Below are positions 15,454 to 20,273 of a stretch of 20,273 nt of DNA, piece after piece; position 1 is the first letter of the stretch; each line of letters begins with the position of its first letter. Made by a program: the position numbers and the translations under genes. The notes beneath the pieces are model-generated. The model ran no database searches. It was not told the origin of the DNA and was given only the letters and a program-made list of their open reading frames with translations. The stretch covers positions 1 through 20,273 of the forward strand of contig PBQF01000036.1 of assembly GCA_002724975.1 (NCBI GenBank), read 5' to 3'. The stretch comes from Parcubacteria group bacterium. GTDB taxonomy: Bacteria; Patescibacteriota; Minisyncoccia; Phycocordibacterales; GCA-002724975.

Positions 15454-15891
15454 TCAGAAAATTTTTACAGTCGAGTCAATTTTTATTTTTGCCCTTTTTG
15501 CCTCCCCAGCACTTATTTCTAAAACATACCTAGCTGGTGACTGGGGCTTAAAGATTTCGGGGTAGCTCTCCGGCTTGGCAACATTTTTTAAACCAACGAC
15601 TTTAAAATTTTTATCAATCCAAACAATGTCTATGGGAAAATTCATCTCCTTCATCCAAATGCTATGAAAATCACTTCCAGAAAAAATAAATAACATTCCA
15701 GAGTCTTTTTTCAAATTATTTCTACCAGACAAACCTTTTATTCTGTCTTTTAAACTCTCTGCGACTTCAATATTCCATGTATTATTTTCAATAGTAATTC
15801 TTGAAAAGTCGCCATCTTTATCCGCGAAAAAGAAATTCACAATAAAACCAGTTAAGAGCCCAATTAATACAAAAGCTAAAATTACTCTCAT
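15454..15891 (-). CDS. DUF192 family protein, membrane-anchored or exported
   Basis: A 145-aa protein starting with a hydrophobic segment (VILAFVLIGLLTGFIVNFFF) that acts as signal peptide or anchor, followed by a DUF192 domain. Matching features are the RIKGLSGRNNLKKDSGMLFI region, FHSIWMKEMNFPIDIVWID and the C-terminal ARYVLEISAGEAK. The family is widespread and its biochemical role is not established; members are extracytoplasmic. The start overlaps the stop of the upstream AlkD-like gene by four bases, so the two are co-transcribed. I know of no functional link between DNA repair and this family. Confidence 0.9.
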   Translation of the reverse strand: MRVILAFVLIGLLTGFIVNFFFADKDGDFSRITIENNTWNIEVAESLKDRIKGLSGRNNLKKDSGMLFIFSGSDFHSIWMKEMNFPIDIVWIDKNFKVVGLKNVAKPESYPEIFKPQSPARYVLEISAGEAKRAKIKIDSTVKIF

Positions 15892-16571
15892 TTTTTCATA
15901 TATTTTTTTCTTTTAATTTCGGGAAATTTTTCAAGTGAATATCGAAGCATCGTTCGTGGCATTACTTTAGAATACTTACTCAAAAACTTTTCCAATTCTT
16001 TTTGATTTTTCTTTCCGGCTTCTCTCAGCATCCAGCCAACAGCCTTGTGAATTAAATCATGTTTGTCATTTAAAAGTATTTCAGAAATTTTGAAAGTGTC
16101 CTTAAGATTGCCTTCCTTTATAAAAACGCAGGTCGCAACAATTGCTATTCTTTTTTGCCAAAGGTCTTTTGATTTAGCAAATTTGTATAAAAGACCCTTA
16201 TCCCTGTTTTTTAAATAATCACCGACAATATTCGGTGTTGTAACATCAACCAAATCCCAATTGTTTATAGCTTTTTTATTTTTCAGATAAAAATCAAATA
16301 TTTCTTTTTTATTTTTAGTTTTTTTATATTTACAAACCAAAATCAAAAGCCCTATCATTCTTTCCTCATGATAAACACTATCTAATAGTTTTTTTACTTC
16401 CCTTAATCCTAATTCCCTGTGTTTCAGAGTAATTTTTCTTTGCTCTGGCATGGTTAAACCCAGAAATTTGTCCCCTTCCCCATATTCCCCTTTCCCAGTC
16501 TTAAAAAACCATTCATTATTCTTGGCTTTTTTCTTTTTTGCGTATTTTCTTATTTCCTTTTTAATCTCCAT
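15888..16571 (-). CDS. AlkD-like DNA alkylation repair protein
   Basis: A HEAT-repeat protein of about 227 aa matching the AlkD/AlkC-type family, which excises bulky or cationic alkylated bases such as 3- and 7-alkylpurines. Visible features are EYGEGDKFLGLTMPEQRKI, the EERMIGLLIL helix, NNWDLVDVTTPNIVG with the conserved WDLVD, DLWQKRIAIVAT and the C-terminal RTMLRYSLEKFP. The ATG at 16571 is preferred over a TTG two codons upstream. It sits seven bases after an extended -10 TGT-TATTAT on the minus strand (hexamer complement of 16579-16584), so the message is probably leaderless. DUF192 follows with a 4-base overlap. Confidence 0.9.
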   Translation of the reverse strand: MEIKKEIRKYAKKKKAKNNEWFFKTGKGEYGEGDKFLGLTMPEQRKITLKHRELGLREVKKLLDSVYHEERMIGLLILVCKYKKTKNKKEIFDFYLKNKKAINNWDLVDVTTPNIVGDYLKNRDKGLLYKFAKSKDLWQKRIAIVATCVFIKEGNLKDTFKISEILLNDKHDLIHKAVGWMLREAGKKNQKELEKFLSKYSKVMPRTMLRYSLEKFPEIKRKKYMKK

Positions 16572-16578
16572 AGGCAAG

Positions 16579-16587
16579 ATAATAACA
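16579..16587 (-). promoter_or_regulatory. Extended -10 of the AlkD-like gene
   Basis: On the minus strand TGT-TATTAT, seven bases before the ATG at 16571. It follows the same pattern as the other leaderless starts here. Confidence 0.5.
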
Positions 16588-16718
16588 CTATTCCTTTGAC
16601 AATAACCCTATTTTCAGCCAAAATTCTCATGTTAGATAAGTTTAAGGTAAATAGAGCGTTAAAAAGCACTTTGCCTGAGATTTTCTAAGAGGTCGTTAAA
16701 AGTTAACCAGAAGGTAAA

Positions 16719-17048
16719 GTGGCTTACGAAAACAATAACTTTGGTGAGCGCACTATGCACAAAGGCAACTGGACTTGTGCCGATTGCGGAGCTTCCATTA
16801 CCGAACTTCCGTTCAAGCCAAATCCTGAAAGAGAAAATGAACTCAAGTGCCGTGATTGTCATAGAAAAAGCGCTCCCAAAAGAAGTGGGGGTAGAGGTGG
16901 AAGTTTCGGTGGTCCGAGAGAGATGTTTAAGGGAGATTGGGAATGTAGTAAATGTAATACTGCAATCACAGAACTTCCTTTTAAACCAAATCCAGAAAGA
17001 ACCGACAACCTAATGTGTAGAGATTGCTTTAAAGCTTCTCGTGCGTAA
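16719..17048 (+). CDS. Twin zinc-ribbon protein (two CxxC-x17-CxxC units)
   Basis: A 109-aa basic protein with two near-copies of one zinc ribbon. The first is around 19-50: WTCADCG, ITELPFKPNPE, then CRDC. The second is around 72-103: WECSKCN, ITELPFKPNPE, then CRDC. The pattern matches the CxxC-x17-CxxC proteins common in candidate-phyla genomes; function is unknown, with nucleic-acid binding plausible. The linker is RSGGRGGSFGG, an RGG-like glycine/arginine stretch. The GTG start is supported by AGAAGG about five bases upstream, one of the few Shine-Dalgarno-like sites here. It is a single-gene unit closed by a strong terminator. Confidence 0.88.
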   Translation: MAYENNNFGERTMHKGNWTCADCGASITELPFKPNPERENELKCRDCHRKSAPKRSGGRGGSFGGPREMFKGDWECSKCNTAITELPFKPNPERTDNLMCRDCFKASRA

Positions 17049-17054
17049 GAAAAG

Positions 17055-17083
17055 AAAAAACTCGGCAATGTCGAGTTTTTTCT
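17055..17083 (+). terminator. Intrinsic terminator after the zinc-ribbon gene
   Basis: AAAAAACTCG (17055-17064) pairs CGAGTTTTTT (17072-17081) around a GC-poor loop. The T-run ends the plus-strand transcript six bases after the stop codon. The A-run makes it potentially bidirectional. Confidence 0.85.
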
Positions 17084-17126
17084 CTGTTTGAAATAAGTAA
17101 TCTAAAAGTTTAAAGTGATAATACTT

Positions 17127-17216
17127 GGAGAGGTGGCTGAGCGGTTTAAGGTGCTCGCTTGGAAAGCGAGTGAGGGTTAACGCCCTCCACGGGTTCGAAT
17201 CCCGTCCTCTCCGCCA
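17127..17216 (+). tRNA. tRNA-Ser(GGA)
   Basis: Acceptor GGAGAGG (17127-17133) pairs CCTCTCC (17206-17212), with discriminator G17213 and an encoded CCA (17214-17216). The anticodon loop TTGGAAA between CTCGC and GCGAG gives GGA, reading UCC and UCU. The long variable arm is typical of serine tRNA. It is the only tRNA in the window with CCA, and the truncated recombinase lies directly against its 3' end, as expected for an integration target. Confidence 0.96.
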
Positions 17217-17987
17217 ATTTTCACTTTTGCCCGAAACGGCAGAATGTGGAGCTATGCTGCGCGACACAGAATGCCAAGAACGCGCTACGCGCCAAGGTTT
17301 TTTCAAGTCCACGGCGAGTGTGCGCTCGGCGATGTGGAAGTTCGAACCAATCTTTTTGAGAAAATCCCGACCCTGTTCGGGGTTTTCTTGTAAAGCGATT
17401 TTTTCGGCTTGGTTAGTGGCTTTTAGAAAATGCATCAAAGGTTCGAACCGATTATCGCTCTTTTGCTTTGAAGCGGTGATTTTCTCCGAAATGTCGATTT
17501 TTTGATTGAGCAGTTTTGTCTTTTTTGCAATATACTCATCTTGCGACAACGCTCCATTTAATTGCAAATCAAGCAAACTATCTAACTTCTGCTCAATCTC
17601 GATGAGTTCATTTCGAAGCTTCAACACAAAAGAGCTTTCCGCTTGTTTTTCCTGCGTGCGTTCCTTTTCTAATTCTTGCACGCACGCATCGACCCAAGCG
17701 GAAGACAAAGAAACTTTTTTGATTTCCTCTTTAATTTGAGAAGTGATGATTTCTTCTCGTGTATATCTCTGCGAACAAGGATTTTTCCGTTTGGTACATC
17801 GCAAATAGTTATGACCTTTCTGCGTTTCAGTAGTGATAAAACAACCACACTCTCCGCAATAGAAAAATCCACGATACACATAAGGCTTCAAATTTCTTCC
17901 CTTAGGTTTGGATTTCTTTTTCATCACTTCTTTTAAGAAAAAATCAAATTTATCCCCCTTTTTAGAAAGCCTATCGCCCTTATCCAT
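17217..17987 (-). pseudogene. C-terminal fragment of a large serine recombinase
   Basis: The fragment begins near MDKGDRLSKKGDKFDFFLKE and holds the recombinase zinc ribbon (YRGFFYCGECGCFITTET, then CTKRKNPCSQRY). A long coiled coil follows (about residues 95-190) and a C-terminal KIGSNFHIAERTLAVDLKKP region. The catalytic resolvase domain and the following recombinase domain (about the first 280 residues of a full protein) are missing, so it cannot recombine DNA. The break lies about 25 bases from the attC-like site at 18013. The frame stays open leftward through the antisense of tRNA-Ser to 17010; that part (RRGRDSNPWRAL) is typical antisense-tRNA translation. A functional element once integrated at this tRNA is the likely history. 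Confidence 0.8.
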
Positions 17988-18012
17988 CTTAGAAAAATAT
18001 TTTTTGAATTGA

Positions 18013-18109
18013 ATATAACGTTTCAGTATATCTGATGTTTTGCGGAACGTAGTGGAGAAAAATATGGGAGAGCGAAGGCACGAGCGATCCAGATATACTG
18101 TGTTATGTG
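18013..18109 (-). repeat. attC-like site A (end of the DUF5680-like cassette)
   Basis: The outer arms ATATAAC (18013-18019) and GTTATGT (18102-18108) pair over 7 bp with one wobble. The inner arms CAGTATATCTG (18024-18034) and CAGATATACTG (18090-18100) are an 11-bp perfect inverted repeat. Four bases separate outer and inner arms on one side and one base on the other. The interior is variable and purine-rich. The truncated recombinase begins about 25 bases to the left. Confidence 0.7.
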
Positions 18110-18158
18110 AGTGCTCTTTTTAGCTTCCTTATTATATTATTTTTGTGCCAAAAAGAAA

Positions 18159-18170
18159 GTGCAACGTCCC
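18159..18170 (-). repeat. Short repeat GTGCAACGTCCC, copy 1
   Basis: The same 12 bases, 13 with the preceding A, recur at 20223-20234. Both lie between an attC-like site and the gene or cassette DNA to its right. Confidence 0.6.
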
Positions 18171-18182
18171 CTTGAGTAAAAT

Positions 18183-18659
18183 TTATTCTTCCTTTTTTAC
18201 ATCTACAAAACCTCCAATATACCTAGCTTTGTAAATTTCGTTTCCATTTTCAGATATTGACTCTTCTCCAAAAAAATTGTCAACTTCTCCTGTAAAACTA
18301 TTTTCGTATGATAAATCCCCATTGTTGTATTTTTCAGGACCACGATATGGCTTATCTCCTGGAATTAATTTTAACGCATCCATCAATATGCCATAAACTT
18401 TGTTGATATCAGATACAGAATCATCAACCTGCCCATAATAAGTCATAATGTAGACTGGCTTACCTTTAAAAAATACAACCTCTCTGCCACCATAAGGCTC
18501 ACCACCAAAATAATTATCGTGATATTTCCAGTCTCCACTCTCGAAAATTAAAGTGGTAGATTTATCATCGTTGATAATTTTTTTTGCCGAATCACCAGCA
18601 GCATAAGTGGTTTTTTTTGCTTCTACTAGAAATTCACAAAGCTCTTTTTTATCAAACAT
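18183..18659 (-). CDS. DUF5680-like protein (cassette gene)
   Basis: A 158-aa soluble protein. ELCEFLVEAKKTTYAAGDSA, FESGDWKYHDNYFGGEPYGG, REVVFFKGKPVYIMTYYG, DKPYRGPEKYNNGDLSYEN and the final YKARYIGGFVDV match the pattern of the DUF5680 family, sometimes fused to helix-turn-helix regulators. The biochemical function is unknown and no catalytic motif can be named. The ATG lies 43 bases after the predicted cassette start, with no Shine-Dalgarno. A TATAAA eight bases before the ATG could be a weak promoter. It is the only gene of its cassette and its stop lies 73 bases before attC-like site A. Confidence 0.75.
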   Translation of the reverse strand: MFDKKELCEFLVEAKKTTYAAGDSAKKIINDDKSTTLIFESGDWKYHDNYFGGEPYGGREVVFFKGKPVYIMTYYGQVDDSVSDINKVYGILMDALKLIPGDKPYRGPEKYNNGDLSYENSFTGEVDNFFGEESISENGNEIYKARYIGGFVDVKKEE

Positions 18660-18694
18660 AATATTGATTTATAGAATAAAGAATAAATATTATT

Positions 18695-18794
18695 TCACAT
18701 AACGTCAGGATTATGAGAAGTTTCTGGAGCGAAGCGGAAGAAATTTGGGAAAATGGCGAGCCGAGCCATTTTCCTCATAATCCTTGTTAAGTGA
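18695..18794 (-). repeat. attC-like site B (end of the methyltransferase cassette)
   Basis: The outer arms TCACATAAC (18695-18703) and GTTAAGTGA (18786-18794) pair with one mismatch. The inner arms AGGATTATGAG (18707-18717) and CTCATAATCCT (18774-18784) pair perfectly over 11 bp. The variable interior has a hairpin AAAATGGC/GCCATTTT (18750-18772). Outer and inner arms closely resemble site D, with a 17-base identical run at the right end, while the interiors differ. Confidence 0.75.
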
Positions 18795-18866
18795 CCCGAG
18801 TGGAGCGTAGCGTAACGAGAGCGCAGCGTGGTGCGAACGAAGTGAGCAAGTTTCCGTAGTGGCGAC

Positions 18867-19646
18867 TCATACTTTTTTGGCGATAGAAACCAATCTATTA
18901 TTATGATTTTCAGACAGCTTATGTCCATCAACATCTCCAAAAAAATCAATAGTTTTGAAACCACTCAATCTGAAAAAGAGATCTAATTCATTTGGAAAAT
19001 ATAATCTCAATTTGGTTGGCCGTTTATCTTTCAACGTTTTTAATTTTGTAGAACCAATTTTTCTTATATGAGTCCGTTTAGCGTACACGTAGTTGTTAGT
19101 GGTATCTAATGAATTCTCATCAGTCACTTCATAGGTCATATTGTCTTTCTTCATTTTATCTACAATGTTTGTTTTGAATTTACCACTAACAACTTTAGGC
19201 CAACCAAAAAACGTTTCAATAATTAAAATGCCGTTCTTTTTCAGATGTTTATTTACAGATTTTAAAGCGTTGATTACATCATCATTTGAATCCATATATG
19301 CAAAAGCTGTAAAGAAAATAATAGCAGCATCAAATTTCTTGTTAAGCTTGATATTGCGCATATCCTGAACTCTGAAATCTATTTTGAGATTTTCAGACTT
19401 GGCGAGTTTCTTTGCGTAAGCGATCATCCCAGGTTCTAAATCCAAACCTGCTACATCGTAGCCAAGTTTTTTTAATTCAAGAGCATGCCTGCCTGTTCCA
19501 CAAGCAATATCAAGCACAGATTTTATATTATGCTTCTTGAATATTTTATTGAGAAATTTGATCTGCTTTTGAGTGGTTTCTTCATCACAATACATTTCGT
19601 CATACCACTCTGCCATTTCTTTGGAGTATAAGGTTTCTATCGCCAT
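18867..19646 (-). CDS. Class I SAM-dependent methyltransferase (cassette gene)
   Basis: A 259-aa Rossmann-fold methyltransferase. Motif I is VLDIACGTGRHALEL (about 44-58), the acidic residue closing beta-2 is in VAGLDLEPGMIAYAKK, motif II lies around FRVQDMRNI and the post-motif strand is FDAAIIFFTAFAYM. The C-terminal half is substrate-specific and gives no clear hint; small-molecule or protein methylation cannot be told apart. The start MAIETLYSKEMAEWYDEMY is typical of methyltransferase_11/25-type proteins. A TATAAT lies about 15 bases before the ATG, so the cassette may carry its own promoter. The gene starts 59 bases into its cassette and ends 72 bases before attC-like site B. Confidence 0.88.
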   Translation of the reverse strand: MAIETLYSKEMAEWYDEMYCDEETTQKQIKFLNKIFKKHNIKSVLDIACGTGRHALELKKLGYDVAGLDLEPGMIAYAKKLAKSENLKIDFRVQDMRNIKLNKKFDAAIIFFTAFAYMDSNDDVINALKSVNKHLKKNGILIIETFFGWPKVVSGKFKTNIVDKMKKDNMTYEVTDENSLDTTNNYVYAKRTHIRKIGSTKLKTLKDKRPTKLRLYFPNELDLFFRLSGFKTIDFFGDVDGHKLSENHNNRLVSIAKKV

Positions 19647-19698
19647 AGTTTTATAGTTTACATTATAGTTAATAAATCTGTCGCCACGAAGGAAATTT

Positions 19699-19846
19699 CA
19701 CTTAACGTTTAAGAGTATGCGAAGTTTTGGAAAATCCTTTTAAATTATATCAAAAGTTTCCAAAATTTGGGAGAGGGAAATATTAGTACTTTTTAAAATT
19801 CATAACAAATTAATATTTTCTGAGCCTGATATACGCTGTTAGGTGT
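19699..19846 (-). repeat. attC-like site C (end of the small membrane protein cassette)
   Basis: The outer arms CACTTAAC (19699-19706) and GTTAGGTG (19838-19845) pair over 8 bp with one wobble and fit RYYYAAC/GTTRRRY exactly. The inner arms are weak: AGAGTAT on the left against ATATACGCT on the right pair only in part. The interior has TTTTGGAAA/TTTCCAAAA. At 148 bases it is the longest of the four sites and the least regular. Confidence 0.55.
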
Positions 19847-19861
19847 TGTATATATTTAAAA

Positions 19862-20074
19862 TTACATTAATCCTTTTATTGCATGGCGGGTAACAATCAA
19901 AACAAATAAACCGGAAATTAAAGAAACCCATGAGCTGAGCTCATAATTATTGGGAAATAAATAAGTATCTAATATTCCCCATACACCCCGCCAGAATGCA
20001 ACTACTGCAAAACCAATTATTATAGCGAATAATATCTGATGCTTTGTTTTGAACCCTTTCATTTTTTTGAACAT
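19862..20074 (-). CDS. Two-helix membrane peptide (cassette gene)
   Basis: A 70-aa protein with a basic N-terminus (MFKKMKGFKTKHQ), a first transmembrane helix at about 14-33 (ILFAIIIGFAVVAFW), a loop LDTYLFPNNYELS and a second helix at about 48-62 (WVSLISGLFVLIVT). It ends with a basic RHAIKG tail. Both ends probably face the cytoplasm. No family function is known to me. The ATG is 40 bases from the predicted cassette start and the stop is 15 bases before attC-like site C, so gene and cassette have nearly the same limits. The cassette context and clean topology support a real gene. Confidence 0.65.
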   Translation of the reverse strand: MFKKMKGFKTKHQILFAIIIGFAVVAFWRGVWGILDTYLFPNNYELSSWVSLISGLFVLIVTRHAIKGLM

Positions 20075-20107
20075 AGTTAATAAAAGTTAAATTTTAAATA
20101 TATATTT

Positions 20108-20199
20108 CACCTAACATCGGGATTAAGAGAAGTCGTGCGTAGCACGATTTGGGTGAAGAAGTCTGCAAGACTTCGTAACCTCATAATCCTTGTTATATT
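20108..20199 (-). repeat. attC-like site D (end of the next, incomplete cassette)
   Basis: The left outer arm CACCTAAC (20108-20115) faces GTTATATT (20192-20199); only the inner four pairs are clean. The inner arms GGGATTAAGAG (20119-20129) and CTCATAATCCT (20180-20190) pair with one mismatch and one wobble. The interior has two strong hairpins: TCGTGC-GTA-GCACGA (20133-20147) and GAAGTCT-GCA-AGACTTC (20158-20174). Confidence 0.65.
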
Positions 20200-20273
20200 C
20201 TCCCGTAAGGGATTGAGTTTTAGTGCAACGTCCCGAAGGGAAAACTCAAAGTCGTCTTGTCTATAGTTTTTTC
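20200..20273 (-). other. 3' end of a further cassette, running off the window
   Basis: In array orientation this precedes site D and should be the tail of a fourth cassette. It holds TCCC-GTAA-GGGA and TCCC-GAA-GGGA hairpins, a TTGAGTTTT/AAAACTCAA inverted repeat and the second copy of GTGCAACGTCCC (20223-20234). One minus-strand frame is open from the window edge to a TAA near 20220 and may be the end of the cassette gene. Confidence 0.4.

Larger units (their letters stand above)
18013..20273 (-). mobile_element. Integron-like gene-cassette array (partial)
   Basis: Four attC-like sites divide the region into three full cassettes read on the minus strand, at 18019-18702, 18703-19705 and 19706-20114, plus the end of a fourth running off the right edge. 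Each full cassette has one ORF starting 40-59 bases after its GTTA start and ending 15-73 bases before its attC-like site. Cargo is a DUF5680-like protein, a methyltransferase and a two-helix membrane peptide. All junctions carry a G-TTA core followed by nearly the same GTGAAAT on the minus strand. No integron integrase is in the window; in this orientation intI/attI would lie to the right. An integrase-less cluster of attC sites is the alternative. Confidence 0.7.

Noticed and set aside
16596..16624. Promoter TTGACA with CAAAAT before the zinc-ribbon gene
   Set aside because: The -35 is perfect but the -10 is weak and lies about 95 bases from the start; not strong enough to list.
17010..17216. 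Open frame continuing the recombinase fragment leftward through tRNA-Ser and the zinc-ribbon terminator
   Set aside because: The translated piece is antisense tRNA and antisense terminator sequence; it is a chance extension beyond the element.
18695..18964. Minus-strand 89-residue ORF over site B and the end of the methyltransferase
   Set aside because: It reads attC-like repeats and the antisense frame of a clear gene end; there is no protein-like pattern.
18013..20199. Reading the repeats as a CRISPR array
   Set aside because: Repeats are 350-1000 bases apart, imperfect, and enclose genes; no regular spacers or cas genes are present.
18013..20199. Reading the repeats as MITE or IS insertions
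   Set aside because: Interiors differ while arms are kept, there are no target-site duplications, and each interval holds one gene in fixed orientation, which fits attC better.

Overview
The window looks like part of the chromosome of a candidate-phyla-radiation bacterium, most likely a Parcubacteria/Paceibacteria-type lineage. The DNA is AT-rich and genes are packed with 1-4 base overlaps. Most tRNAs lack an encoded CCA. Many starts have no Shine-Dalgarno and instead sit 6-8 bases after a -10 box. The gene set also fits: a class II ribonucleotide reductase, a short valyl-tRNA synthetase, an EF4/MurJ/TPR-membrane-protein operon and a twin CxxC...CxxC zinc-ribbon protein. The assignment rests on gene style; no marker phylogeny was run.

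Left part (1-5500): tRNA-Ser(CGA) runs directly into tsaD. Next comes a structured RNA of unknown family with its own promoter and terminator (about 1301-1508). An overlapping operon follows: valS, a PrsW-type membrane protease and an Hsp20 chaperone. tRNA-Arg(CCU, minus), a 92-residue membrane protein and tRNA-Phe(GAA) complete this part.

Middle (5500-16600): a glutaredoxin and an FtsB/DivIC-like protein are read leftward. A 47-codon membrane peptide is read divergently from an overlapping leaderless promoter pair. A three-gene minus-strand operon (O-antigen-ligase-like TPR protein, murJ, lepA) follows. RNase P RNA is on the plus strand behind two near-identical tandem promoters. It shares a bidirectional terminator with the minus-strand class II ribonucleotide reductase. 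An AlkD-like DNA repair protein and a DUF192 protein come next.

Right part (16600-20273): a zinc-ribbon gene with a terminator, then tRNA-Ser(GGA), the only tRNA here with an encoded CCA. Against its 3' end lies a large serine recombinase that has lost its catalytic N-terminus. Beside the break is the most notable structure in the window: four attC-like recombination sites (about 18013, 18695, 19699 and 20108). They divide the DNA into three complete one-gene units, all read on the minus strand, each with its attC-like site just after the stop codon. This is the layout of an integron gene-cassette array. Cargo is a DUF5680-like protein, a SAM methyltransferase and a two-helix membrane peptide. 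No integron integrase lies in the window; in this orientation it would be expected off the right edge, or the array may be an integrase-less cluster.
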